Assembly: GCA_052387095.1 (NCBI GenBank)
Contig: JBQTJN010000039.1
Span: 1-46,611 of the forward strand
Length of the DNA stretch: 46,611 bases
Source: JBQTJN01 sp052387095
Lineage (GTDB): Bacteria; Pseudomonadota; Alphaproteobacteria; Micavibrionales; Micavibrionaceae
Direction of reading: 5' to 3'
This document shows, piece after piece, positions 26,893 through 34,949 of the stretch. The position numbers and the translations under genes are program-made. Below the pieces are notes generated by a model, which did no database searches, was not told the origin of the DNA, and saw only the letters and a program-made list of their open reading frames with translations. The number at the start of each line of letters is the position of its first letter. Positions within the stretch are counted from its first letter, which is position 1.

Positions 26893-27519
26893 ATGGAATT
26901 TTTCACGGAATGGCTGGCGATAACGCTTTTAATGACGGTGGCAATGATCTCGCCGGGACCGGATTTCATTATGGCTGCGCGCAACGCCCTTATCTATTCA
27001 CGCCGCACCGGCTTTTTTACTGCGCTGGGTTTTGCGCTCGGTGTATGCGTTCATGTCACCTACTGCATCATCGGTATCGCTGCGCTGGTTAATCAGTCTG
27101 TTCTTGCTTTCAGCACCCTCAAATATATCGGCGGCGCCTATCTTGTTTATATCGGTTGCAAGGCCTTACGTTCCAACGGGTTCACCCCCGTTGGTGAAAA
27201 CCATGAGAAGCGCGCGGATATATCCTGGTACAAGGCAACCTCGATGGGCTTTCTCACCAACCTGCTCAACCCGAAGGCGACGCTTTTCTTCTTCGCGCTG
27301 TTCACACAGTTCATCAACCCGCACACGCCACTCTCCGTACAACTTGTTTACGGTTTCACGGCGTTCGCCACCAACATCATGTGGTTCAGCTTCGTTGCCT
27401 TCGTACTGACCGATCCGCGCGTCAAAGCCCGGTTCCTGAAATTCTCGAAGATCATCGACCACACCTGCGGCGCCCTTATGATCGCTCTTGGATTCAAACT
27501 GGCGATGAGCAAAATATGA
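26893..27519 (+). CDS. LysE/RhtB-family amino-acid exporter
   Basis: This 208-aa membrane protein has about six helices. The N-terminal MISPGPDFIMAARNAL motif, GALGVxxxHVTYCxxG-like segment and FLTNLLNPKATLFFFALFTQF are characteristic of RhtB/LysE exporters of amino acids or homoserine lactones. The substrate cannot be told. It sits between lptA and lptB, 11 bp after lptA and with its stop overlapping the lptB ATG (ATGA), so it is co-transcribed with the LPS export genes. Confidence 0.9.
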   Translation: MEFFTEWLAITLLMTVAMISPGPDFIMAARNALIYSRRTGFFTALGFALGVCVHVTYCIIGIAALVNQSVLAFSTLKYIGGAYLVYIGCKALRSNGFTPVGENHEKRADISWYKATSMGFLTNLLNPKATLFFFALFTQFINPHTPLSVQLVYGFTAFATNIMWFSFVAFVLTDPRVKARFLKFSKIIDHTCGALMIALGFKLAMSKI

Positions 27520-28313
27520 ACATGAAACTGAATGATCCCGAACGCCCACGCGTCAAGGAAGTCCCGAAGGGCCTCACGGCCGAACACCTCTCCAAAAGCT
27601 ATCGCAAGCGCCCCGTATTGCGCGACGTCACCTTCTCGATTCAGCGCGGCGAAGCCGTGGCGTTGCTCGGCCCCAACGGCGCCGGCAAAACCACCTGTTT
27701 TTACATTATCACAGGCCTGATCGCCGCCGATGGCGGCGGCATTACGCTGGACGGGCAGGATATTACAAACCTGCCCATGTATCGCCGCTCGCGGATTGGC
27801 ATCGGGTATCTGCCGCAGGAAGCGTCCATCTTCCGCGGCCTCAATGTTGAATCGAATTTACGCGCCGTCATCGAAGCGCAGGACCTGACCGCCGACGGGC
27901 AGGAAGAAATGCTCGAAGATTTGCTCGCCGAATTCGGTATTGAACATCTGCGCCGCACGCCCGCGCTTGCACTCTCAGGCGGTGAACGCCGCCGCGTCGA
28001 AATCGCGCGCGCGCTGGCCGCGCGTCCGCAATTCATGCTGCTCGACGAACCGCTCGCCGGGATCGATCCGATTGCCGTCGGGGACATCCGCCGCCTCATC
28101 GCGCATTTGAAAGACCGCGGCATCGGCGTACTCATCACCGATCACAATGTCCGCGATTGTCTGGGCATTGTCGACCGCGCCTATATTCTGCATGACGGCC
28201 GCGTCATGATGCAGGGCACGCCCGGGGAAATCGTTGTAAACAAAGACGTGCGCCGTGTCTATCTCGGTGAGGATTTCACCTATTCCGGCGATACTGCTAT
28301 ACTGACAACATGA
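27516..28313 (+). CDS. lptB: LptB, LPS export ATPase
   Basis: This 265-aa ABC ATPase powers LptFGC. Walker A GPNGAGKTT (52-60), Q-loop Gln101, signature LSGGE (153-157), Walker B FMLLDEP (Asp177, Glu178) and H-loop His210 are all present. The ATG at 27516 overlaps the LysE-type stop. The frame is open upstream, but that stretch lies inside the exporter gene. The stop overlaps the rpoN start by ATGA. It differs from a generic ABC ATPase in the short N-terminal extension and in preceding rpoN, as lptB does in many proteobacteria. Confidence 0.95.
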   Translation: MNMKLNDPERPRVKEVPKGLTAEHLSKSYRKRPVLRDVTFSIQRGEAVALLGPNGAGKTTCFYIITGLIAADGGGITLDGQDITNLPMYRRSRIGIGYLPQEASIFRGLNVESNLRAVIEAQDLTADGQEEMLEDLLAEFGIEHLRRTPALALSGGERRRVEIARALAARPQFMLLDEPLAGIDPIAVGDIRRLIAHLKDRGIGVLITDHNVRDCLGIVDRAYILHDGRVMMQGTPGEIVVNKDVRRVYLGEDFTYSGDTAILTT

Positions 28314-29782
28314 GCAAAAACACCTCCGGGATTTCTCAGAGACTCGATCTTCGCCAGAGCCAGCAACTCGTCATGACGCCCCAGTTGCAGCAGGCGATCA
28401 AGTTGCTGCAACTGAGCAACATGGAACTCTCCGAATTCATCGACGAGGAAATCGCGCAGAACCCCCTGCTGGAAAAAGCCGAAAACAGCGAGTCCGCGAA
28501 CGATTCGCCGGAAGACGTTGAGCAAAAGGACAGCGTGCAGGAGGAGTTCGACGACTCCTGGACGGGCAACGACGCCGCTGCGCCGCACAGCAACGACGAC
28601 TTCGATGCCGGCTCTTCCATGGCCAATATGGGCACAGCCGGATCCACATCCTTCGACGTCAATGACGAATCCTTTGAAAACCGTATGAGCGCGGAAACAT
28701 CCCTGCGCGATCACCTGCTGCGCCAGCTGCATATGAGCTTCGATGACCCGCGCGACCGCACCATCGGCGCGCTGCTGATCGACCAGATCGATGAATCCGG
28801 CTATCTCCGCCTCGATATAAAACAGTTGACCGAACAGCTCGCCGCCTCGCAGGAGCGCATCGAACATCTGCTCTCCATCATGAAAACCTTCGACCCGGCC
28901 GGCGTGTTTGCCGCAGGGCTCGCCGAATGCCTCGCCATCCAGCTCGCCGAAAAAGATGCGCTCGATGAGCCAATGCGCAAACTGCTCGAAAACCTCGATC
29001 TCATTGCAAAACATGGAATGAAAAAGTTGGCCGATATATGCGGTGTCAACCCGACCTATCTCGCCGACATGATCGCGGAGATTCGCACGCTCAACCCGAA
29101 ACCCGCCGCGGAATTCGACCACCTCGTCGTACAGACCGCCGTGCCGGATGTATTGATGAAACGCCAGCCCACCCATATGGGCGGCGGCTGGCGCGTCGAG
29201 CTGAACAATGAAACCCTGCCCCGCGTTCTCATCAACCAGGAATATTACACGCTGGTCTCGAAAGGCGCGTCGCAGAAAAAGGACAAGGAATACCTGACCA
29301 ACCAGATGCAATCCGCCAACTGGCTGGTGAAGGCGCTCGACAGCCGCGCACAGACCATTCTCAAGACTGCCGCTTCGATCGTCGAACAGCAGGAAGGGTT
29401 TTTCAATTACGGTATCGAATTTTTAAAGCCGCTCACGCTGAAAGATATTGCCGCCGAAATCCAGATGCATGAAAGCACGGTCAGCCGCGTCACCACCGGA
29501 AAATATATCGGCACCCCGCGCGGCATTTTCGAGCTGAAATTCTTTTTCTCGACCGCCATCGAAAACGCCGACGGCTCCACCATTTCCGCCGAAAGCGTGC
29601 GGGCTCGCATCAGCGACATGATCAATATCGAGGACCCTGAGAATGTTCTCTCCGACGATGAAATCGTTCAGAAACTGAAAGACGAGAATATCGACATCGC
29701 CCGCCGCACCGTGGCCAAATACCGCGAGGGGCTGGGCATCCCCTCCTCCGTTCTGCGGCGCAGGCAGAAATCAGGCGGCTGA
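28310..29782 (+). CDS. rpoN: RNA polymerase sigma-54 factor
   Basis: This 490-aa sigma factor recognises -24/-12 promoters and needs an AAA+ activator. Region I is Gln/Leu-rich (LRQSQQLVMTPQLQQAIKLL, residues about 14-33). An acidic linker (about 60-110) follows, then the core-binding domain, the helix-turn-helix (LKDIAAEIQMHESTVSRVT) and the RpoN box ARRTVAKYRE (464-473). All parts are intact. It is translationally coupled to lptB. The usual downstream hpf gene is displaced by about 3.2 kb. Confidence 0.96.
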   Translation: MSKNTSGISQRLDLRQSQQLVMTPQLQQAIKLLQLSNMELSEFIDEEIAQNPLLEKAENSESANDSPEDVEQKDSVQEEFDDSWTGNDAAAPHSNDDFDAGSSMANMGTAGSTSFDVNDESFENRMSAETSLRDHLLRQLHMSFDDPRDRTIGALLIDQIDESGYLRLDIKQLTEQLAASQERIEHLLSIMKTFDPAGVFAAGLAECLAIQLAEKDALDEPMRKLLENLDLIAKHGMKKLADICGVNPTYLADMIAEIRTLNPKPAAEFDHLVVQTAVPDVLMKRQPTHMGGGWRVELNNETLPRVLINQEYYTLVSKGASQKKDKEYLTNQMQSANWLVKALDSRAQTILKTAASIVEQQEGFFNYGIEFLKPLTLKDIAAEIQMHESTVSRVTTGKYIGTPRGIFELKFFFSTAIENADGSTISAESVRARISDMINIEDPENVLSDDEIVQKLKDENIDIARRTVAKYREGLGIPSSVLRRRQKSGG

Positions 29783-29787
29783 GCCTT

Positions 29788-31077
29788 TTATTTAGGAACG
29801 CATCCCAAAACGTCAGTCCACTTGTCTTTATCTTCCGTTTCAGGTGTTGAACCTTCATTGCCAAGCGCGCGGATTCGAATTTCCGGCATACCGGGGATAT
29901 TTTCTGTTTGCAGATAGTTTTTTCCATTTGCAGCGCGTTCAAAAGAAAGTGCATCGTTGAGATCTTTAGGACCGCTGAAGCTCGCATGGCCGACGACAAT
30001 CAAAAAATCTTTTTGCGCATCGCAGCTCCCGCTCTCGATAAGCTGAATCGTGCGCTCCCTTAAATATTGCTTACCCTCCTCCGACAATGTAGCCGAATTA
30101 TTCGGGAAGCTTGCGCCCCGTCTCTGATCCGCTTTTTTTGCATCCAGGATCACAGGGGCCGGCGACTTGATTTCATCGGTTAAAGACTTTGTCTCCTGAT
30201 TATTATACTGCATGACACCGAAAATTCCCAAAACTGTAGCACCAAGAGCTGCGAGTGCTTTCATCCAAAACGGCACGCCCGGACGCTGGTAGAAGGGAAC
30301 CGGATTGGCAATTTTTTCTAAAATCGGCGAATTTACCAAGTTTTCAGGAAGTATGTCTTGTTCCCTCATTTCTGCGACTACAGCAAGCCCGCCCGTAGCG
30401 AGCATGTAAGAAAAAGCTTCCATGGCAGGTGTAATTTGATTGGAATGATTAAACTCATACGTGGCATTTGAATAGATAATTGGACAACCGGGAACGCCCG
30501 ACGCCTCGGACAAAGCCCTCATGGCTTGAACATGTTCCGGTTGTGTGCCCGCACCGCCTGCCGTTTTATCAAGCATGGTGATAATAGGTACGTCTCGGCC
30601 ATAAGTACGTCCCGCCTTGATGAGATCTTTTGCGTTATCGCCATCGGTCGTGTCGCCGATGACAATATAGCCGTTGATTTTAGGAAGTATGTCTCTCCAT
30701 TTGTCAAGCTCGGCAAATGTTCCGCAAATATTTGTAAGGCCGGTTACACATTCAATTTTAGCAAGCTCGGCCGGTATTGCTTCAAGCGTTACAGGGTCGC
30801 CAATGTGAATATTCTCGCCCGTATAAGTACAGATAATGACTTTGACATCTTCGACGGTGGTTAATGCTGAAACTTGTTTTTTCAGCTGTTCCATGCTGGC
30901 GCCAAAATCTTTTATGAATTTTTGGATCGTATCGCTGCGGCTGGCGGTCGTATCGAAGAACATGGCTACATTGACCGAGACAGGTTCATTGTGCGCAAGT
31001 GTCACAGTCCCTTTTGCCTTTTGCTCATTTTTTTTAAAAGTTACTTCGTTTTCTTCATGGAGAAATGCTGTGCTCAT
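29788..31077 (-). CDS. vWA-TM-OmpA protein A (intact MIDAS, decayed OmpA motif)
   Basis: This 429-aa protein runs from the ATG at 31077, which has AAGGAA 8 nt upstream. Residues about 33-230 look like a von Willebrand A domain: D-T-T-A-S (Asp42-Ser46), Thr115 in GLTN and Asp142 in VIGDTTDG supply a full MIDAS metal site. One membrane helix lies at about 270-290 (MKALAALGATVLGIFGVM). The last 120 residues resemble an OmpA-like domain with the LSxxRA pattern (Arg381). The Asp of the usual GHTD motif is Ala365. There is no signal peptide, so the vWA part is probably cytosolic and the OmpA part periplasmic. It has the same architecture as the next gene. The function is unknown. Confidence 0.75.
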   Translation of the reverse strand: MSTAFLHEENEVTFKKNEQKAKGTVTLAHNEPVSVNVAMFFDTTASRSDTIQKFIKDFGASMEQLKKQVSALTTVEDVKVIICTYTGENIHIGDPVTLEAIPAELAKIECVTGLTNICGTFAELDKWRDILPKINGYIVIGDTTDGDNAKDLIKAGRTYGRDVPIITMLDKTAGGAGTQPEHVQAMRALSEASGVPGCPIIYSNATYEFNHSNQITPAMEAFSYMLATGGLAVVAEMREQDILPENLVNSPILEKIANPVPFYQRPGVPFWMKALAALGATVLGIFGVMQYNNQETKSLTDEIKSPAPVILDAKKADQRRGASFPNNSATLSEEGKQYLRERTIQLIESGSCDAQKDFLIVVGHASFSGPKDLNDALSFERAANGKNYLQTENIPGMPEIRIRALGNEGSTPETEDKDKWTDVLGCVPK

Positions 31078-31114
31078 CAATCAAATTCCTTAAGTGTTTT
31101 TGAAACCAGAGGGG

Positions 31115-31160
31115 TTTATATAATAATTTCCAGAAAATAGCAAATTTTTATGAAAATTAG
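31115..31160 (-). promoter_or_regulatory. Promoter of vWA-OmpA gene A
   Basis: On the minus strand TTGCTA (complement of 31138-31143) and TATAAA (complement of 31115-31120) are 17 bp apart. Just upstream is CTAATTTTCATAAAAA (complement of 31145-31160), identical over 16 bases to the sequence upstream of gene B's promoter. Confidence 0.6.
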
Positions 31161-31203
31161 AAAAATCTTAAATAAACTGGGGTGTTTTTACATGAGAGAA
31201 GTT

Positions 31204-31235
31204 AAAAGGCCTCAGGGTTCGAGTGGCTGAGGCCT
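31204..31235 (-). terminator. Rho-independent terminator of vWA-OmpA gene B
   Basis: Read on the minus strand, a perfect 9-bp stem AGGCCTCAG/CTGAGGCCT with an 11-nt loop is followed by TTTT. It begins at the TAG of gene B. It should stop most transcription before gene A, which has its own promoter. Confidence 0.8.
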
Positions 31236-32745
31236 ATTTATCTATAACGAAATGAATAGCATCAAAGCACTCGCCTGTGCTTTTGCGATCAAAAGAATAA
31301 ACCCGTCCTTTCCAGGCCTGCGTATCGCCATAAGCGACGACAAGAAAATCTGCTGCAATACCTTCGCTTTCCAGGTACTGCTTCAAAGCCTCGGCACGTT
31401 TTTGGGAAAGCGCTTTGTTGCCATCCCCGCTAAAATCTTTCTTTGCTCTGGCGGAATCGGAATATCCATTAATAATACAGCGCTTGGGCTCAGGGCTGGC
31501 CTTAATCTGATTAATCATAAGTTTGAGATAGTCTTTGTCCTTATTTGAAATCTCGGCGGAACCGCTGTTAAAATAAACATGGATTTTGCCCGCATCCTCC
31601 GCTTTTTTATGCGGCCCATGCGGCGAAATCAAAGGTTTGGTCATGACGTCCTTTAACGCATTCAGGCCGTACCAGACCCCCGCAGAGAGCGCGGCAAACA
31701 AACTTATCCCGGCTGCGCCTTTAACCAGCGATCTGGCCAGTTCGCTGTTTTTTAATTTCTGCCATACTTTCCCCGCAAACGGCACGTCATCCATCTCGCT
31801 GTCAGGCGCAAAAAGCGTGGAATCGCTGTGCTGTTCATTTGCGCCATACACAATGGGTGCCGTAAGCGAATGAACATGGGGCACTTCTAAAATCATGGGC
31901 TCAGTAGGCGGCTTTATTTCAGGTATAAAGACTTTTGGAATTGGCGAAGACACCGCCGGGATTACCCTTCCCCCCACTATGATAAAAGTTTTTGTGCTCT
32001 TTTTGAAAATAGGGGCCGGAAAAACGAGCCCCGACTTCGTGCTTGTTGCAGGCTCGATCGCGCCTTTTTCGGCCGCTTTCGCATAAACCTTGGGACCAGA
32101 CAGTCTGCAGACGCTTTCCGGTATAGCCAGGAACTCTGTATCCTTGAGTTGGGCGGGACAACCCTCAACGCCCGATCCTCGCGAAAGTGCCTTGAATTTT
32201 CCCCGCTCAAGACGTTGTTCCCGGATAGAAGCGGCGTAACTGGCTTTCGGAATCTGGCGCTCTCTCCCAGCACGGTGCATGATTGTAATAACCGGCAGGT
32301 CAAAATCTTCGCCTGCGCGTTTCAGAGCTTTATGACGTTCCCTGCTCAGCCTGTCGCCGATAACCAGTGCTCCCAGCAGCTGCGGCAGATTATTTTCTTC
32401 CGCCTGCATTTTTAGTGAATTCAGAAGAACCGTCATATTGACCCGCGTGTCTCCGGGGCGGAAATTCCTGATCTTATCCGGCAGCGTTTCCAGTGAAACG
32501 AGCTGGACAGTCAATACGCCGCCTTTACATTCGGAAATGGCAAATTTGAGATTATTCTGCAGGAAGGTGATATCCCGGCTTTTCTCGCGCAAGGATTCCA
32601 TTTGTCCGGCCAGAACTTCCAGGGTCTGGGCAAAATGGGCCGCATTTCCGGACGGTGCGATAATAAGAGGTATGCAATAATTTTGCGCTTCAACTGTATC
32701 GGCATCCTGAGCCGGTAAAGTGAAGCTGCCATTCAAGCCACTCAT
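31234..32745 (-). CDS. vWA-like-TM-OmpA protein B (decayed MIDAS, intact OmpA motif)
   Basis: This 503-aa protein runs from the ATG at 32745. Residues about 23-230 align by pattern with the vWA domain of its neighbour (ALVIGDRLSRERHKALKRAG against the IGDTTDGDN region). The first MIDAS element reads A-P-S-G-N (30-34) instead of D-x-T-x-S, so metal binding is unlikely. A Pro-rich linker (about 235-300) leads to a membrane helix at about 345-362 and an OmpA-like domain. That domain keeps the peptidoglycan-binding residues Asp430 (GYSDSARA) and Arg450 (LSQKRAEALKQYLE). No signal peptide is present. The pair interrupts the usual rpoN-hpf neighbourhood. The function is unknown. Confidence 0.75.
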   Translation of the reverse strand: MSGLNGSFTLPAQDADTVEAQNYCIPLIIAPSGNAAHFAQTLEVLAGQMESLREKSRDITFLQNNLKFAISECKGGVLTVQLVSLETLPDKIRNFRPGDTRVNMTVLLNSLKMQAEENNLPQLLGALVIGDRLSRERHKALKRAGEDFDLPVITIMHRAGRERQIPKASYAASIREQRLERGKFKALSRGSGVEGCPAQLKDTEFLAIPESVCRLSGPKVYAKAAEKGAIEPATSTKSGLVFPAPIFKKSTKTFIIVGGRVIPAVSSPIPKVFIPEIKPPTEPMILEVPHVHSLTAPIVYGANEQHSDSTLFAPDSEMDDVPFAGKVWQKLKNSELARSLVKGAAGISLFAALSAGVWYGLNALKDVMTKPLISPHGPHKKAEDAGKIHVYFNSGSAEISNKDKDYLKLMINQIKASPEPKRCIINGYSDSARAKKDFSGDGNKALSQKRAEALKQYLESEGIAADFLVVAYGDTQAWKGRVYSFDRKSTGECFDAIHFVIDK

Positions 32746-32815
32746 CAACTATGCTCTCTCTCGTAATCCGGGTCCGTTGAGACACCTATCCGCTTAAAAC
32801 CTCAGCTAAGTTGTT

Positions 32816-32861
32816 ATTTATGCATATATTTATGAAAAAATCAAGTTTTTATGAAAATTAG
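32816..32861 (-). promoter_or_regulatory. Promoter of vWA-OmpA gene B
   Basis: On the minus strand TTGATT (complement of 32839-32844) is followed 16-17 bp later by CATAAA/ATAAAT near 32816-32822. Upstream, CTAATTTTCATAAAAA (complement of 32846-32861) is the same 16-mer found before gene A. Confidence 0.55.
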
Positions 32862-32994
32862 TTAAATTTGAAATAGCGCTACGACCTAATGCGGAAAGGT
32901 ATAAACAAAGGGAATTTCATCGCGCAGACAGCGATTACGCAGAAAAATTTAAAAATAAATCCCTGTCATAGCTGTAAATTATCCGCCGCCGGGT

Positions 32995-33000
32995 TATAAT
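32995..33000 (+). promoter_or_regulatory. Possible -10 box of hpf
   Basis: A perfect TATAAT lies about 37 bp before the hpf ATG. No good -35 box is seen 16-18 bp upstream (CTGTAA at 32972-32977). No -24/-12 sigma-54 site is visible. Confidence 0.4.
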
Positions 33001-33036
33001 TAGTAGATACCATCCAAACCAGAAAAGGCGCCAGAA

Positions 33037-33639
33037 ATGGAACTGACAGTTCATGGAAAGCAGATGGATGTGGGCGAATCCCTCAAAACCCACGTTCAGG
33101 ATAAAATCGAAGATCTTAACGCCAAATATTTCAACCACACCACCTTCGCCAGCGTGACCTTCTCCCGCGAGGGCCACGGCCATCCGAGAACCAGGGCCCA
33201 TATCTCCATCAAGCTGGGCCGCGATATCCTGATCAACGCCGAGAGCACGGAAAACGAACCTTACATCGCTTTCGATGCCGCCGCCGAAAAAGCCGGCAAG
33301 CAGCTGCGCCGTTACAAACGCCGCCTGCGCGATCATCACGAAAGAAACCGGCAGAGTGCTGAAGGCGAAATTATTAAGGCCCGCGATTACGTGCTCGCAA
33401 CGCGCGAGCTCGAGGGGGAAAGCGCGCCCTCAAAAGGCAATGGCCATGACGACCATGCCCCGATTGTGATTGCGGATATGGCGACTCATATCGAGACCCT
33501 GACAGTCTCCGACGCCGTCATGCGGCTGGAGCTGGCCGACCTTCCCGCCATGTTATTCAAGAACGCCAGCCATGGCGGCATAAACATGGTTTATCGCCGC
33601 GCCGACGGCAATGTCGGCTGGGTCGATGCAGGCGATTAG
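33037..33639 (+). CDS. hpf: Ribosome hibernation promoting factor, long form
   Basis: This 200-aa protein has the N-terminal HPF/RaiA domain (residues 1-105, with KIEDLNAKYFNH and AFDAAAEKAGKQLRRYKRRLRDHH). A polar linker leads to a C-terminal dimerisation domain (about 140-200, LTVSDAVMRLELADLPAMLFKNASHGGINMVYRRADGNVGWVD). Long HPF dimerises 70S ribosomes into inactive 100S particles in stationary phase. It precedes the ptsN-like gene, as in the common rpoN-hpf-ptsN order, and a good terminator follows it. Confidence 0.93.
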   Translation: MELTVHGKQMDVGESLKTHVQDKIEDLNAKYFNHTTFASVTFSREGHGHPRTRAHISIKLGRDILINAESTENEPYIAFDAAAEKAGKQLRRYKRRLRDHHERNRQSAEGEIIKARDYVLATRELEGESAPSKGNGHDDHAPIVIADMATHIETLTVSDAVMRLELADLPAMLFKNASHGGINMVYRRADGNVGWVDAGD

Positions 33640-33662
33640 GCCTTAGAGCTATAAAATAATAC

Positions 33663-33698
33663 AAAGCGGGCGCTCAATATAAGCATCCGCTTTTTTTT
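33663..33698 (+). terminator. Rho-independent terminator of hpf
   Basis: The stem AAAGCGG/CCGCTTT with a 17-nt loop is followed by a run of eight T (33691-33698). It lies 24 bp after the hpf stop and implies that the ptsN-like gene has its own promoter. Confidence 0.75.
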
Positions 33699-33864
33699 GC
33701 AATTGCGAAGTAAAAAATACCGATTCAATTGTTGCGCAAAATTGAAATTTTTTTAGCCCTGTTTTCGTATTTTACGCTGGCTTCGCTCGCATATTAATTG
33801 TATTCAAAGAGCCATAAAAATAAAAAACGGCCCCTCGGGATTCATCGAAAAGGCCTTCACGCAC

Positions 33865-34335
33865 ATGTCGTTTCTTTTGCCAAACACAGGTCACATCCAG
33901 CTCGATGTGATCATGCCGCGTCTCAAAATCAAGAATCCGCATGATATTCTGAATTACCTGGCCGCCGAACTGGCGCCCGCCTTCTTTTATACGCCGGAAG
34001 AACTGGCGCCGGCACTTGAAAATTCCATGCAGGATGCAATAGCCGGCGACGGCATGGCATTGCCTTATCTCACTCTGACGCGCCTTACAAAACCGTTCAC
34101 CGCACTCATCACCTTCGATGAGCCCGTACATTTTGAAGAAGGTGATGCCACGTACGTTTCATCAATGCTGGTGCTGGTTTTGCCGGAAAAAGACGGCGCG
34201 CTGAATAAAATCCGCCTCGCGCGGGTTTCACGTCTCTTCAGGAACAAATCTCTGTGCCGGCAAATCGCGGAGGCGCGGAGCGAAAACGAAATTTTCGCTG
34301 CCCTGATGGTCGGAAGCGAACAGATCGCTGCTTAA
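33865..34335 (+). CDS. ptsN: PtsN-like EIIA(Ntr) protein lacking the active-site histidine
   Basis: This 156-aa protein of the PTS EIIA fructose/nitrogen family is placed by position after rpoN/hpf and by segments such as DILNYLAAELA and KIRLARVSRLFRNKSLCRQI. In PtsN the phosphorylated residue is the His of a G-x-A-x-P-H motif. Here the same place reads GMALPYLTL, with Tyr68. Phosphoryl transfer from NPr (PtsO) is therefore not expected. It could act as a constitutively unphosphorylated regulator. The ATG at 33865 has AAAGG about 11 nt upstream, a long spacing. About 225 bp separate it from hpf. Confidence 0.75.
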   Translation: MSFLLPNTGHIQLDVIMPRLKIKNPHDILNYLAAELAPAFFYTPEELAPALENSMQDAIAGDGMALPYLTLTRLTKPFTALITFDEPVHFEEGDATYVSSMLVLVLPEKDGALNKIRLARVSRLFRNKSLCRQIAEARSENEIFAALMVGSEQIAA

Positions 34336-34348
34336 AATTTCAGATTAT

Positions 34349-34579
34349 TTAATGGACTGTAACCGGCTCGAGATCGTTATGACGCACGGCCATTAATGCC
34401 GTATCCAGCGTATCCATCACAGAGAGCGGCGTACCGTCGGCCGCATGAATGGCAAAAGCCCTTTTGTCTTTAATATGAACCGCGCGTATATAGGCAATTT
34501 CCTGCACGCCGAAATTCAGAAAATCCTGGGTTGAAAGCCTTTTGAGCAAGGCGGCAGCGTTAACATCTCTATCTGTCAT
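34349..34579 (-). CDS. DUF1150 family protein
   Basis: This 76-aa protein matches the DUF1150 pattern of alphaproteobacteria: an N-terminal helix, then IAYIRAVHIKDKRAFAIHAA, and the ending HNDLEPVTVH. The ATG at 34579 has GAGGG 6 nt upstream. It converges on the ptsN-like gene with a 13-bp gap. The function of the family is unknown to me. No signal peptide or cysteine is present. Confidence 0.8.
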   Translation of the reverse strand: MTDRDVNAAALLKRLSTQDFLNFGVQEIAYIRAVHIKDKRAFAIHAADGTPLSVMDTLDTALMAVRHNDLEPVTVH

Positions 34580-34679
34580 GCGGATCCCTCGTTGTTTCCA
34601 TTATACACATTTTTCGAAATCGGGGCACAAAAAAATTATATAGGCCGCCGGAAACCTAAGGCAAGCAGCCCGAAAACGC

Positions 34680-34886
34680 TTAATTAATCTTCTTGGTAAA
34701 AACGCGGTCGCAATAGCCGCACGTGACGCATGTGCTGTCGTCGAAACTGTACCAGACCACCGGATGCCCAAGCGCGCCCCCACCACCGTCGCAACTGACC
34801 TGGTCGGCATCGTCCGGCACCTGGATGATTTCGGGAGCCGGATTTCTGTGAGGGGAATCGTTTCCGTACATAATATTTTTACCCAT
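34680..34886 (-). CDS. CHCC-type zinc-finger protein
   Basis: This small protein is about 68 aa from the ATG at 34886. It carries VSCDGGGGALGHPVVWYSF and a C-x-x-C-G-Y-C region typical of zf-CHCC proteins related to the NDUFS6/complex I accessory subunit. The likely zinc ligands are Cys, His and the last two Cys. The frame is open to 34934, and a further ATG exists at 34871. The homologs I recall are 60-75 aa, which favours 34886. No good ribosome binding site settles it. It is divergent from the pilin-like gene. Confidence 0.78.
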   Translation of the reverse strand: MGKNIMYGNDSPHRNPAPEIIQVPDDADQVSCDGGGGALGHPVVWYSFDDSTCVTCGYCDRVFTKKIN

Positions 34887-34949
34887 TCTTGAGATCTTTA
34901 CTCTAGAATAAACCGCAAGGGCATCAAAGCTCATATTTTTTTATTTCAT

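Noticed and set aside
27381..27515. Longer LptB starting within the exporter gene
   Set aside because: The upstream part is the out-of-frame reading of the LysE-type gene, and the ATGA overlap at 27516 gives the normal LptB N-terminus.
28280..29311. Long minus-strand open frame of 343 codons opposite rpoN, and similar frames opposite pepA, ftsK and the DotA-like genes
   Set aside because: They lie antisense to well-supported genes, have no ribosome binding sites, and their composition (rich in His, Arg, Gln) is what the complement of GC-skewed codons gives.
32935..33036. Sigma-54 promoter for hpf
   Set aside because: No GG-N10-GC arrangement at -24/-12 is visible; only a TATAAT box is present.
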